The notes under the pieces: model-generated
Seen by the model: only the letters and a program-made list of their open reading frames with translations
The model's database searches: none
What the model was told of the DNA's origin: nothing
Part shown: positions 9,544-17,212 of the stretch, piece by piece
How the letters are laid out: every line of letters begins with the position of its first letter
Position numbering within the stretch: position 1 is the stretch's first letter
Made by a program: the position numbers and the translations under genes
Origin: CAZAYY01 sp964489525
GTDB lineage: Bacteria > Chloroflexota > Anaerolineae > Anaerolineales > JABWBV01
DNA: 64,000 bases
Reading direction: 5' to 3'
Assembly: GCA_964489525.1 (NCBI GenBank)
Contig: CAZAYY010000006.1
Coordinates: 1-64,000, forward strand

Positions 9544-10026
9544 TCAGGCGTACTTTTGCAGTTTTTCCGCCATTATCTTTTCATGCAAGGTAATAATGCC
9601 GTGAATTAGCGCTTCGGGTCGCGGGGGACAACCGGCCACATACACATCTACCGGCACAATTTCGTCCACACCCTGCACGATTGCATAATTATTGAACACA
9701 CCACCGCAAGAGGCGCAGTCGCCCATCGAAATCACCCATTTGGGGTCGGGCATCTGGTCGTACAGGCGGCGCAGAACCGGCGCCATTTTGCGGGTCACCC
9801 GGCCTGCCACAATCATCAGGTCCGACTGGCGCGGGCTGGCCCGCATCAGTTCCATGCCAAAACGGCTCATATCATAATGCGATGCCTGGGCAGCCATCAT
9901 CTCAATCGCACAGCAGGCCAGCCCAAACAGAACCGGCCACATCGCGCGTGTCCGGCTCCAATTGACCACTTCTTCCAGGCGCGTGGTCACCACGCCCATA
10001 TTGCCTAATTTTTGCTCTACTCCCAT
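9544..10026 (-). CDS. nuoB: NADH-quinone oxidoreductase subunit B (NuoB), cluster N2
   Basis: Complex I subunit carrying cluster N2, the electron donor to quinone. With the ATG at 10026 (MGVEQKLGNMG) the protein has 160 residues; the frame stays open to 10047, but AAGGAG lies eight bases before 10026. The ligands are the tandem cysteines C38-C39 (GLACCAIEMM), C104 (GDCASCGG) and C133 (AGCPPRPEAL). The start overlaps the end of nuoA by 10 bp. Confidence 0.95.
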   Translation of the reverse strand: MGVEQKLGNMGVVTTRLEEVVNWSRTRAMWPVLFGLACCAIEMMAAQASHYDMSRFGMELMRASPRQSDLMIVAGRVTRKMAPVLRRLYDQMPDPKWVISMGDCASCGGVFNNYAIVQGVDEIVPVDVYVAGCPPRPEALIHGIITLHEKIMAEKLQKYA

Positions 10027-10373
10027 TCCAGTGCTCCTTTTTTCCACTCGTATAGAAATCCGACAATGATTGGAATATTAAACACCAAAAAGCCCAGGAT
10101 GCCGTACCAGCTCAATTCTCTTACAACCATTGCGTAAGGCAAAAAGAAAATGACTTCAATATCGAACAAAATGAAGAGGACGGCTACCATGTAAAAACGC
10201 ACCGGAACCCGGCGGGTGCCCGGGCCAATCGGGACCATGCCCGATTCATACGGTGCGTTTTTGCGAGCGCTGGGGCGGCGAGGACCAAAGGAGTGCCCAA
10301 TGATCACCACCAATACAGCCAATATGGTTGAAACGAGAAGCAAAACACCAATCGCCAAATATTCGTTCGTCAT
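10017..10373 (-). CDS. nuoA: NADH-quinone oxidoreductase subunit A (NuoA)
   Basis: First gene of the nuo operon: a 118-residue membrane subunit with three predicted helices. The loop after helix 1 contains KNAPYESGMVPIGPG, which matches the PYESG signature of the family, and the conserved FDIEVIFFLP segment follows. The ATG at 10373 is preceded by GGAGGCTT. The operon promoter must lie between here and the divergent gene at 10725. Confidence 0.96.
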   Translation of the reverse strand: MTNEYLAIGVLLLVSTILAVLVVIIGHSFGPRRPSARKNAPYESGMVPIGPGTRRVPVRFYMVAVLFILFDIEVIFFLPYAMVVRELSWYGILGFLVFNIPIIVGFLYEWKKGALEWE

Positions 10374-10724
10374 AAGCCTCCATGTTTTTTAAGCGAGGTT
10401 TGTGGTTTGAAACCGTCAAACTCAGGATGTAAACCGGGCAAATTCAGGCAACCCATGCAGGGTTTACCTGGCACTCAAAGATTTTATCATACAACAATCA
10501 TATTTGGGGCGAGATGTGGCAATTTTCACAAGGTAATCTTTATGAATCAGGGGTTTGTTTTTACAGCATTTTTACGAAATGGTTGCCAGACCTTCATAAA
10601 TTCTACACACCTGACGGCTATATTAAGGGCAACACAAACAAACAAGGCCTGCCAGGGTCTGTGGAACAGGACAACCGCAGTTTCAATGGCAGCGCCGCCT
10701 GAAAACAAAGAAAGGAGATTGATC
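10374..10724. other. Divergent intergenic region, nuo operon and secreted-protein gene
   Basis: 351 bp without a convincing gene. An open frame on the plus strand runs through it into the gene at 10725, but it has no ribosome site and no family resemblance, so I treat it as non-coding. It must hold the promoters of both the nuo operon and the 10725 gene. AT-rich patches occur around 10480-10505 and 10590-10625, but I found no hexamer pair good enough to assign. An AAAGGAG Shine-Dalgarno for the plus-strand gene lies at 10711-10717. Confidence 0.6.
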
Positions 10725-11573
10725 ATGAAGAAAACTTTAGTCCTGATTGCAGTTGTAGGCGCGTTGGTTTTTGCTCTCGGCTTTGCCGGGGCAAGCTTCG
10801 CCAAATCCGCAGATGTCGTGGGTGTGCTGAGCGGTGTAGACAGCCCGTGGGGCAGCTTCCAGCAAGGGATCACCGGCACTGAGGAAACCGAAACCAGCCA
10901 GGCTTTCCGCCACGGACGCGGGGGTCGTTTTGGAGATGCCCTGCGCAGCTACCTGGAAGCCGCCATCGCCGATGCCTTTGGCATCACCGTTGAAGAACTC
11001 GAGGCGAACAAAGAAGCCGGCGTCACGCTGACCGACCTGGCCATCGAACAGGGCCTGACCGTAGCGGAATTCGAAAGCAAAATGGAAGCCGCTCGCACCG
11101 CCGCCATTGACGCTGCCCTGGCCGCTGGCGACATCACCCAGGAACAGGCTGATGAAATGAAAGCCCGGATTGCCGAAGGCAAAACCAACGGCAAAGGCCC
11201 GAAAGGCGACAGCCCCATCCACGAATACATCCAGTCTGCCCTGGCCGAGGCCTTCGGCGTGACCGTTGAAGAACTCCAGGCCCTGCAGGATGAAGGCCTG
11301 ACCCTGAAAGACCTGGCAATCGAACAAAACCTGACCGTGGAAGCCTTCCAGGAAAAGATGGAAACCGCCCGCACCACCGCAATTGACAACGCTCTGGCCG
11401 ATGGCGTCATCACCAAAGAACAGGCTGAATGGCTGCGTGAACACAAGCCCGGCAGCCACCCGGGTGGCCATCCTGGCGGTCGCCCCGGCGGACGCCCTGG
11501 CAAACCAGGCGGCTGGTTCACCCCAGGTGAAACCACCCCGCCCGCCGACAGCGGCACAAGCACCAACGGATAA
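10725..11573 (+). CDS. Secreted two-repeat protein with Gly/His/Pro-rich tail
   Basis: 282-residue protein of unknown function with a clear signal peptide (MKKTLVLIAVVGALVFALGF, cleavage near ASFA). Two copies of an all-helical unit of roughly 75 residues follow. The first contains FGITVEELEANKEAGVTLTD and the second FGVTVEELQALQDEGLTLKD. Each ends in an ITQEQA- or ITKEQA-type helix, resembling the DUF2680-like helical repeats of surface proteins. The C-terminus is low-complexity (SHPGGHPGGRPGGRPGKPGG) followed by a Thr/Pro/Ser stretch. Start chosen for the AAAGGAG site and signal peptide. It is followed directly by a strong terminator, so it is probably monocistronic. A surface or metal-binding role is only a guess. 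Confidence 0.8.
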   Translation: MKKTLVLIAVVGALVFALGFAGASFAKSADVVGVLSGVDSPWGSFQQGITGTEETETSQAFRHGRGGRFGDALRSYLEAAIADAFGITVEELEANKEAGVTLTDLAIEQGLTVAEFESKMEAARTAAIDAALAAGDITQEQADEMKARIAEGKTNGKGPKGDSPIHEYIQSALAEAFGVTVEELQALQDEGLTLKDLAIEQNLTVEAFQEKMETARTTAIDNALADGVITKEQAEWLREHKPGSHPGGHPGGRPGGRPGKPGGWFTPGETTPPADSGTSTNG

Positions 11574-11597
11574 CATTTCGTTTCTCCTCCCCTAACC

Positions 11598-11634
11598 CCC
11601 GTCCCCCGGCAGCCCCCGGGGGACGGGCTTTTTT
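11598..11634 (+). terminator. Rho-independent terminator of the 10725 gene
   Basis: Ten-base GC-rich stem (CCCGTCCCCC paired with GGGGGACGGG), ten-base loop, then CTTTTTT. It ends only five bases before the truncated gene copy that starts at 11639. Confidence 0.9.
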
Positions 11635-11638
11635 AACA

Positions 11639-11796
11639 GCACCTTTGACGTCGACACCCTCAGCGGCGAGGGATACGACGTTTTCAACGGCACCCGCAGC
11701 AGTGCCACCAGCATGACCTACAGCGCAACCCTGACCTTTGATGGCGCGTCCAACGGCTTTGTCGGCAGCGTGGATGCCTTTGCCATTTTGCCGTAA
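11639..11796 (+). pseudogene. 3' remnant of a paralogue of the 12128-14236 gene
   Basis: Positions 11639-11786 match 14070-14217, the 3' end of the next gene, at 144 of 148 bases by my count, with no indels. The frame is kept (TFDVDTLSGEGYDVF through GSVDAFAILP) and ends in TAA at 11794-11796. No start codon, ribosome site or upstream part of the gene precedes it; homology stops abruptly at 11639 just after a terminator. It is best read as a decayed paralogue reduced to its last ~50 codons, or as a recent partial duplication. Its own terminator follows at 11845. Confidence 0.85.
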
Positions 11797-11844
11797 TTCA
11801 CATACCTACCGGGGTATCTCCGGCAACACCAAAGATGTTCCACA

Positions 11845-11890
11845 GGAGTGGCTGTGCAACGAGACGTTGCACAGCCACTCCCTTTTCTTA
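11845..11890 (+). terminator. Perfect 17-bp hairpin terminator after the gene remnant
   Basis: Arms 11845-11861 and 11865-11881 are perfectly complementary (GGAGTGGCTGTGCAACG and its complement) around a three-base AGA loop, followed by CTTTTCTT. It probably ended the transcript of the gene now reduced to the 11639-11796 remnant. Confidence 0.85.
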
Positions 11891-12127
11891 AAGTATCTCA
11901 AACCCATATCGAGGAATTTTTCTAATTTTAATTCGCGTTTAATCATGTATAATGTGCAAAAGTTAGGCAGTTTGTACATAACCTAATTGGGTGGAATTTT
12001 TTAACCATGCACACTCATATCCAAATTAATTTCATATAAATCAGGAGGTGATACCGGAACAGGGTGGATTTCTCGCGTTTTTATCTCAATTCGAACACAA
12101 GAAGATCATTTTTGGAGGAATTAGATC
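11891..12127 (+). promoter_or_regulatory. AT-rich promoter and leader of the beta-helix protein gene
   Basis: A TATAAT hexamer lies at 11948-11953, with only a weak -35 (ATTTTA or TTTTAA near 11925). From there the leader would be about 165 nt. It contains AGGAGGTGAT at 12043-12052, a perfect match to the 16S rRNA anti-Shine-Dalgarno, 76 bases before the true start. A GTG at 12064 opens a 69-codon frame overlapping the gene start, which could be a leader peptide but shows no family resemblance. The true ribosome site is GGAGGA at 12114-12119. Confidence 0.45.
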
Positions 12128-14236
12128 ATGTCTCGAAAAGTTGTAGTTTTATTGATATGTCTGGGGGCATTTTGGCTCATGGGTTTTATTGTTGTTTCCC
12201 CGGTTCAAAACGTAACTCAAAACACAAGTTATTCTACAATCCAGGCGGCTGTGGATGCCGCCAATCCCGGTGATGTGATTCAGGTCAGCCCGGGCACTTA
12301 CACTGAAAAAGTTACCATTACAAAATCGTTAACTTTGAAGGGGCCTCATTATGGCGTTTGCGCGAATGACCCCACCGACCTCACTCAGCTCAACACTGGT
12401 CGCGATTCTGGGGAAGCCGTAATATCGCCTTCAACCAATGGAAATGCATTCACGATTTCCGCCGGGGTAGACAATGTAACCATTGATGGCTTCAAGATTG
12501 CCGGGGGTACTGTAACATCGGCGATCTACCTTTGGAACGGAGATGGATTTGACAATATTAACATTTTAAACAACTATATCCAAAACATTGAAGGTTGGGG
12601 AGTGTTTAGCGGTGGTGCAAATCGCACGAATTGGACCATTGACTGCAATCGCTTTGACGGTTGGAGTGGCGTAGATAAAACCGCAGTTTGGCTGGCGGGA
12701 AACTTGAATCAAAACACCATAATTGAGAATAATTTTTTCCGAAACGGCAACCCGCCAGCAATTGGGTCGCGCGGCGTGATCTTGGATGGCGCTGTAAATG
12801 CGGTTGTACAAGACAATGTTTTTCAATTCCTAAACCGGTACGGTGTTCAGCTCAATAACGGAGCAGATGGAGTTCAAATAACCAACAATACGATGTCCAA
12901 TCTTCAGGTGGGCATCCAGCTTCTTACCTCAGGAAGTGGCCCAACAAACGGCGCCTTGAAGGATGTAATTGTTGATTTCAACAAAATTACAGACATGACA
13001 GCGATTGCAATCTACCTATCTCGGGCAACCACGGGCGTTCCACCTCCAGGAAGTGTTGAAAATTTGTCCATTCGCGATAATACCATTACTCAGGATGTGG
13101 GGGTCATGACGAATAGTTTTGGATTGATTGACCTGCGTTTTGACCCGTCAGATGGCCCGCATGGTCTGGTTGAGGTGCTGAATAATGAAATTTTCCTCAA
13201 CGGAACTTTCGTGAACCCGGTAGGCGCAGCCTATGGAATCCGGGCTCGCGGCAGTATAACCACCCTGGATATTATTGAAAACCACATTGATTGCGATGGT
13301 GTAGGCACGAATGGCGGCATCCCACCAACTTCTGGTATCTATTTCCAGCTGGATGATAGCACCTTTGGCCCAATTCCACAGAATGCAGTTATCACCTCTC
13401 AACACAATGTCATCACCAATTGTTCCAGCGACGTTTCCGTATATAACCCAATCAATCCTTCAGGCTACTATGTTTCTTCGTCTGCCAACGGCAATCTACA
13501 AGGCTCGAATATTTTCGGTCAAAGCTGGGATTTTGACTACTATGACGAAGATGTGCTGTATTTTGATGGCTATGTTTGGGCAATCTTCTTCGATGGCTCC
13601 GCCTACGGCCTGGCCAGCAACGACATAGACGGCTTTGCCTTTGGCCCGAACGGCACCTACCTGTTCAGCCTCGAAAGCGCCTGGACCATGCCCGGCGGCA
13701 TTCCCACCGAAGGTTCGGATGTCATCCAGTTCAACCCGCAAACCGAAACCTTCAGCCTTTTCTTTGACGGGTCGGACGTCGGCTTGAGCGGCTCGGCCGA
13801 GAACATTGACGCCCTCCACTGGGTGGACAGCGGCGGCCTGGGCACTCTGTACATTTCAACCAGCGGCACCCCGTTGATCAGCGGTGTTTCCGGGGCCTAC
13901 GATGAAGACATCCTCAAGTTCACCCCCACCCAACTGGGCGCCACCACCAAAGGCACTTGGAGCATGTACCTGGATGGCTCTGGCGCAGGTGTCAAGCTCT
14001 CCCAGGCCAACAGTGAAGACACCAACGCCTTCAGCATGGGCGGCGGCACCCACTACCTGAGCGCCCTGGGCACCTTTGACGTCGGCACCATCAGCGGCGA
14101 GGGATACGACGTTTTCAACGGCACCCGCAGCAGTGCCACCAGCATGACCTACAGCGCAACCCTGACTTTTGATGGCGCTTCCAACGGCTTTGTCGGCAGC
14201 GTGGATGCCTTTGCCATCCTGGGCGGTGGCGGTTAG
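12128..14236 (+). CDS. Secreted right-handed beta-helix protein with C-terminal repeat domain
   Basis: 702-residue exported protein. Signal peptide at residues 1-30. Then comes the pectate-lyase/NosD-type opening YSTIQAAVDAANPGDVIQV and SPGTYTEKVTITKSLTLKG, followed by about 350 residues of Asn-rich beta-helix coils (NVTIDGFKIAGG, NINILNNYIQNI, NTIIENNFFRNG). From about residue 470 a different domain appears, with three diverged units of roughly 75 residues built around FFDGSDVGLSGSAENIDALH-like strands. The DNA of the first part is visibly more AT-rich than that of the second, suggesting a fusion. The protein is probably cell-surface or secreted and may bind or cleave polysaccharide, but no catalytic residues can be assigned. 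The ATG has GGAGGA upstream, and a terminator follows. Confidence 0.85.
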   Translation: MSRKVVVLLICLGAFWLMGFIVVSPVQNVTQNTSYSTIQAAVDAANPGDVIQVSPGTYTEKVTITKSLTLKGPHYGVCANDPTDLTQLNTGRDSGEAVISPSTNGNAFTISAGVDNVTIDGFKIAGGTVTSAIYLWNGDGFDNINILNNYIQNIEGWGVFSGGANRTNWTIDCNRFDGWSGVDKTAVWLAGNLNQNTIIENNFFRNGNPPAIGSRGVILDGAVNAVVQDNVFQFLNRYGVQLNNGADGVQITNNTMSNLQVGIQLLTSGSGPTNGALKDVIVDFNKITDMTAIAIYLSRATTGVPPPGSVENLSIRDNTITQDVGVMTNSFGLIDLRFDPSDGPHGLVEVLNNEIFLNGTFVNPVGAAYGIRARGSITTLDIIENHIDCDGVGTNGGIPPTSGIYFQLDDSTFGPIPQNAVITSQHNVITNCSSDVSVYNPINPSGYYVSSSANGNLQGSNIFGQSWDFDYYDEDVLYFDGYVWAIFFDGSAYGLASNDIDGFAFGPNGTYLFSLESAWTMPGGIPTEGSDVIQFNPQTETFSLFFDGSDVGLSGSAENIDALHWVDSGGLGTLYISTSGTPLISGVSGAYDEDILKFTPTQLGATTKGTWSMYLDGSGAGVKLSQANSEDTNAFSMGGGTHYLSALGTFDVGTISGEGYDVFNGTRSSATSMTYSATLTFDGASNGFVGSVDAFAILGGGG

Positions 14237-14270
14237 TCCCGTCGGGTATCCGGTTAACCTGGCTTAAAAT

Positions 14271-14307
14271 AAAAACAGCCCTCGCAGTATCGAGGGCTGT
14301 TTTTATT
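14271..14307 (+). terminator. Terminator of the beta-helix protein gene
   Basis: Fourteen-base stem: AAAAACAGCCCTCG at 14271-14284 pairs with CGAGGGCTGTTTTT at 14291-14304, around a six-base loop. The 3' arm ends in the U-run. Confidence 0.92.
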
Positions 14308-14470
14308 CGGAGATTTGAAAAAAAATTCCCCATTGCTCCCCCATATTTTTCTCTCCCCGTCAGGCTTTGAGGCAGGGTTGGAATGTAGGAACCCCAGGTT
14401 CCCACATTTGCATACATCTAAATGCGGAAATCAACTCCAATTTTTGGGATAGAAACAGTAAAATTCAGGT

Positions 14471-15502
14471 ATGAGCCAACTCCATCGAAAATTCTTGAAA
14501 CGCAACCTACAAAGTGTGGCCTACCCTGTTCTGGCTTTATTGTCTTTAGTGGTGATAGGCTCACTGGGTTTCTATTGGCTTGAGGGGATGTCCCCATTGG
14601 ACGCGGTTTACATGACGGTGATTACCCTCAGCACCGTAGGATTTGGAGAAATTACCCCGCTTTCCCCTGCCGGGCGTTTGTTCGCAATGTTTCTCATCAT
14701 CAGCGGCGCAGGTCTAGTAGCCTATACGCTGACGGCGGGTGTGGATTTTATTTTTTCCCAGGATTGGCAGGAATACCTGAAGACAAGGAGGCGACAAAAA
14801 ATGCTGGATTCGCTTACAAACCACGTTATTGTGTGCGGCTTTGGGCGGGTGGGCAGGTATGTGGCCCATGAACTGGGCGATGAAGGACTTACCTTTGTGG
14901 TCATTGACCCGCTTGAAGAACAAATCGACCATGCCACCGCAGCCGGATACCTGGGGTTTAAAGGCAACGCAGCCAACGAACACTACCTGGAACAGGCAGG
15001 GATCCGCCGGGCCAGGGCATTGGTTGCCGCAGCCAATTCAGATGCGGAAAATGTGTTTATCACCCTGACAGCCCGCAGTTTGAACCCGAACTTATTCATC
15101 ATTGCCCGGGCAAATTATGAAGACTCAGAGCCCAAACTCCGCCGGGCAGGTGCAGACCATGTGGTATTGCCCTACCGCATGGGCGGCAGGCGCATGGTTT
15201 CGCTGATCGTACGCCCCGATGCCGCCATTTTCCTGGATGAGGTCTCGCGAAAAGGCGGGGTGGAGCTGATTGTGGAGCAAATGAGCATCAGTTCCCGTTC
15301 CCGGCTGGCGGGCAGAACCCTGGCAGGGCTTGAACTGGGGAAAAAATTCGGGGTCACAGTTTTAGGGTGCATGATGCCCAATGGGGAGTTATTTACCAAT
15401 CCCAAGGCATCCACCCGCATCGAAAGCGGGATGGTTTTGATTGTGATTGGAACGCCGGAGCAAATCCAACAACTCAACCAGATGGCCGAAGGCAGCCCCT
15501 GA
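14471..15502 (+). CDS. Two-TM potassium channel with RCK (TrkA) domains
   Basis: 343-residue ligand-gated-type potassium channel subunit. Helix 1 spans residues 16-36, the pore loop with selectivity filter TVGFGE is at residues 55-60, and helix 2 is at about 67-90. An RCK/TrkA-N Rossmann domain follows (HVIVCGFGRVGRYVAHEL, with an acidic residue ending strand 2 in FVVIDPLEEQ). A TrkA-C domain occupies the last 90 residues (ELIVEQMSISSRSRLAGRTL). By family it should form tetramers in the inner membrane. The ribosome site is weak (CAGGT touching the ATG), so a later start is possible, but none would keep helix 1. Confidence 0.92.
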   Translation: MSQLHRKFLKRNLQSVAYPVLALLSLVVIGSLGFYWLEGMSPLDAVYMTVITLSTVGFGEITPLSPAGRLFAMFLIISGAGLVAYTLTAGVDFIFSQDWQEYLKTRRRQKMLDSLTNHVIVCGFGRVGRYVAHELGDEGLTFVVIDPLEEQIDHATAAGYLGFKGNAANEHYLEQAGIRRARALVAAANSDAENVFITLTARSLNPNLFIIARANYEDSEPKLRRAGADHVVLPYRMGGRRMVSLIVRPDAAIFLDEVSRKGGVELIVEQMSISSRSRLAGRTLAGLELGKKFGVTVLGCMMPNGELFTNPKASTRIESGMVLIVIGTPEQIQQLNQMAEGSP

Positions 15503-15519
15503 GTTCATCCTTGGTTAAG

Positions 15520-16659
15520 TTACACCAGGCTCACTTCGGGGTACCCAATGCCATTATATTCCCTGGCTGAGCTGACGTAAGCCCCTGCGGGAAACACCGC
15601 CAGCACATCATCCGGCTTGAGGGAATCCGGTAGCTTTATTTTCTTGCCAAACACATCGTGGCTGTCGCAGGTCGGGCCTGTCACTGAAAACGAAACCATG
15701 CGGCCTGCAGATTCGAAAGGGGAAAAGACGTGGTATTTGATGCCTGCCATGCTGAAAACAAACCCCTGGAGCGTGCCCGTATCCACAAAAGCCCAGCGGT
15801 GCCCCTGGCGCAGCAGCACATTGTACACCCGCATCAGCATCACCCCGGCGTTTGCCACCAGAAAGGAACCCGGTTCAGCATAAATGGCTGTGCCATAACG
15901 GGCGCGAAAGCGCTGCAGCACCAGGGAAATCGCTTCGGAAATGACCGCAAAAGCACCATATTGATCCACATTGTGAGCCGGGAAGCCGCCCCCAAGGTTT
16001 ACAAAACCCAGGGATATCCCAGCCGCCGCACATTGTTCTAAAACCGTTTCCACATTTTCCAGGGCCGCCAGCCAGGTTTGGATATCGGGGTTATTCCAAC
16101 CCACGTGAAAAGCCACCCCGGCCGGGCGAAGGCCGCGTTGGATGGCTGCCTGAAAAAGTTCCAGGGCGCGAGAGGGAATTGCGCCAAATTTCCGGTCGAG
16201 CGTCCAGGCGGCGCCGGCGTTCGGAATGTGCAGCCGCAAGAAAACCCGGCAGCCCGGGGCGTATGCGGCCAGGCGCTCCACTTCGTTCAACGAATCAAAC
16301 GCATACGCATCCACGCCGTAAGCCGCCGCCTCAACAATGTGAGCCGGCATTTTCACCGGGTTGGAGAATATGATTTTGTTTGCGGGAACGCCAATCGCTT
16401 TAAGCATATCCAGTTCCCCGGCAGAAGCAATTTCAAAATGCGTGCCCATGGCGAACATTTTTTCCAATACGAGGGGATGATTGTTGGTTTTCACCGGGTA
16501 ATAAATATCCTGCGCCGAAAGGCCAAGCACCTGGGTAAATACCTGCAAATTGTGCGCCAGGATGTGGGCATCCATCAATAAAGCCGGTGTTTGAACACCG
16601 GCTTCGATTGCACGCCTGACCATTGGGGCAATGGGGTCAAAATTAAGGATGGATATCAT
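15520..16659 (-). CDS. PLP-dependent ornithine/lysine-type decarboxylase (fold III)
   Basis: 379-residue alanine-racemase-fold decarboxylase, probably making a polyamine from ornithine or lysine. The PLP lysine is K57 in IYYPVKTNN. The phosphate-binding glycine loop is VNLGGGFPA, EPGSF supplies the cofactor-contacting Glu, and GPTCDSHDVF carries the active-site Cys-Asp of eukaryotic-type ornithine decarboxylases. HVGWNNPD replaces the common HVGSQ. I chose the ATG at 16659, which opens MISILNFDPIAP; the longer frame would run back into the DUF427 gene. The two genes are 10 bp apart and probably cotranscribed. Diaminopimelate decarboxylase is less likely because the ODC-like Cys motif is intact. 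Confidence 0.88.
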   Translation of the reverse strand: MISILNFDPIAPMVRRAIEAGVQTPALLMDAHILAHNLQVFTQVLGLSAQDIYYPVKTNNHPLVLEKMFAMGTHFEIASAGELDMLKAIGVPANKIIFSNPVKMPAHIVEAAAYGVDAYAFDSLNEVERLAAYAPGCRVFLRLHIPNAGAAWTLDRKFGAIPSRALELFQAAIQRGLRPAGVAFHVGWNNPDIQTWLAALENVETVLEQCAAAGISLGFVNLGGGFPAHNVDQYGAFAVISEAISLVLQRFRARYGTAIYAEPGSFLVANAGVMLMRVYNVLLRQGHRWAFVDTGTLQGFVFSMAGIKYHVFSPFESAGRMVSFSVTGPTCDSHDVFGKKIKLPDSLKPDDVLAVFPAGAYVSSAREYNGIGYPEVSLV

Positions 16660-16669
16660 AGGGTATGTT

Positions 16670-17170
16670 TTACCAGAACATGGTACCAGGCTCGCCTTTG
16701 AACGGGCCGGTAATATCTTGGGTGATCCAGCCGCCATAAAAACCCCCGGGCTGTGGGATAACTTTCTCCCCCTCTACCAAACATGCATCCATTGGGCTGG
16801 CATAAAATGCCAGGTAACCCGCAATGGGCGCAAACCCTGGCGTGGGCCTGAGGTAAGCCCAGGCGCAGCGCTCTGCCTGAACGCCCAACACATCCAGGGA
16901 ATAATAAGATGCCTGGCCCTTCCATTCACAAACCGAACTGCCGCTCACCTGCCGGATGAACTGCATCTGGATATCGGCAGGCGGAATATAATACACCGGC
17001 GGATGGCTGGTTTCTAACACCCGCCAGGCGCTGTGGCTGTCCACGATCTGAACGCCATTAAAGAAAATTTGAATCCGTTTGGGGGTGCGTTCCAGCCGGG
17101 GCGGGCGGGGATAGTCCCAAACCGATTCTTGCCCGGCAGCGGGCTTGTGGGGTACAGGTTTTGAGAACAT
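16670..17170 (-). CDS. DUF427 family protein
   Basis: 166-residue cytoplasmic protein of the DUF427 family, function unknown. Recognisable segments are ESVWDYPRPPRLERTPKRIQ, ETSHPPVYYIPPADI, GSSVCEWKGQASYY and the near-invariant PQPGGFYGGWIT. It has no signal peptide or membrane segment. It precedes the PLP decarboxylase by 10 bp and follows the oxidoreductase gene by 42 bp, so it belongs to the same minus-strand series, but nothing in the sequence links it to their chemistry. Confidence 0.9.
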   Translation of the reverse strand: MFSKPVPHKPAAGQESVWDYPRPPRLERTPKRIQIFFNGVQIVDSHSAWRVLETSHPPVYYIPPADIQMQFIRQVSGSSVCEWKGQASYYSLDVLGVQAERCAWAYLRPTPGFAPIAGYLAFYASPMDACLVEGEKVIPQPGGFYGGWITQDITGPFKGEPGTMFW

Positions 17171-17212
17171 GGCTGAAATTGTACTGTAAAGCGCGGTAGA
17201 ACGGGGCTTTTT

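Noticed and set aside
12064..12273. A 69-codon GTG-started frame overlapping the start of the beta-helix gene.
   Set aside because: Although a strong AGGAGGTGAT lies 11 bases upstream, the peptide has no recognisable features and most of it is simply another frame of the following gene; kept only as a possible leader peptide.
14388..14403. A short inverted repeat GGAACC-CCA-GGTTCC before the channel gene.
   Set aside because: Only six base pairs with a three-base loop and no T-run; too common by chance to support a regulatory claim.
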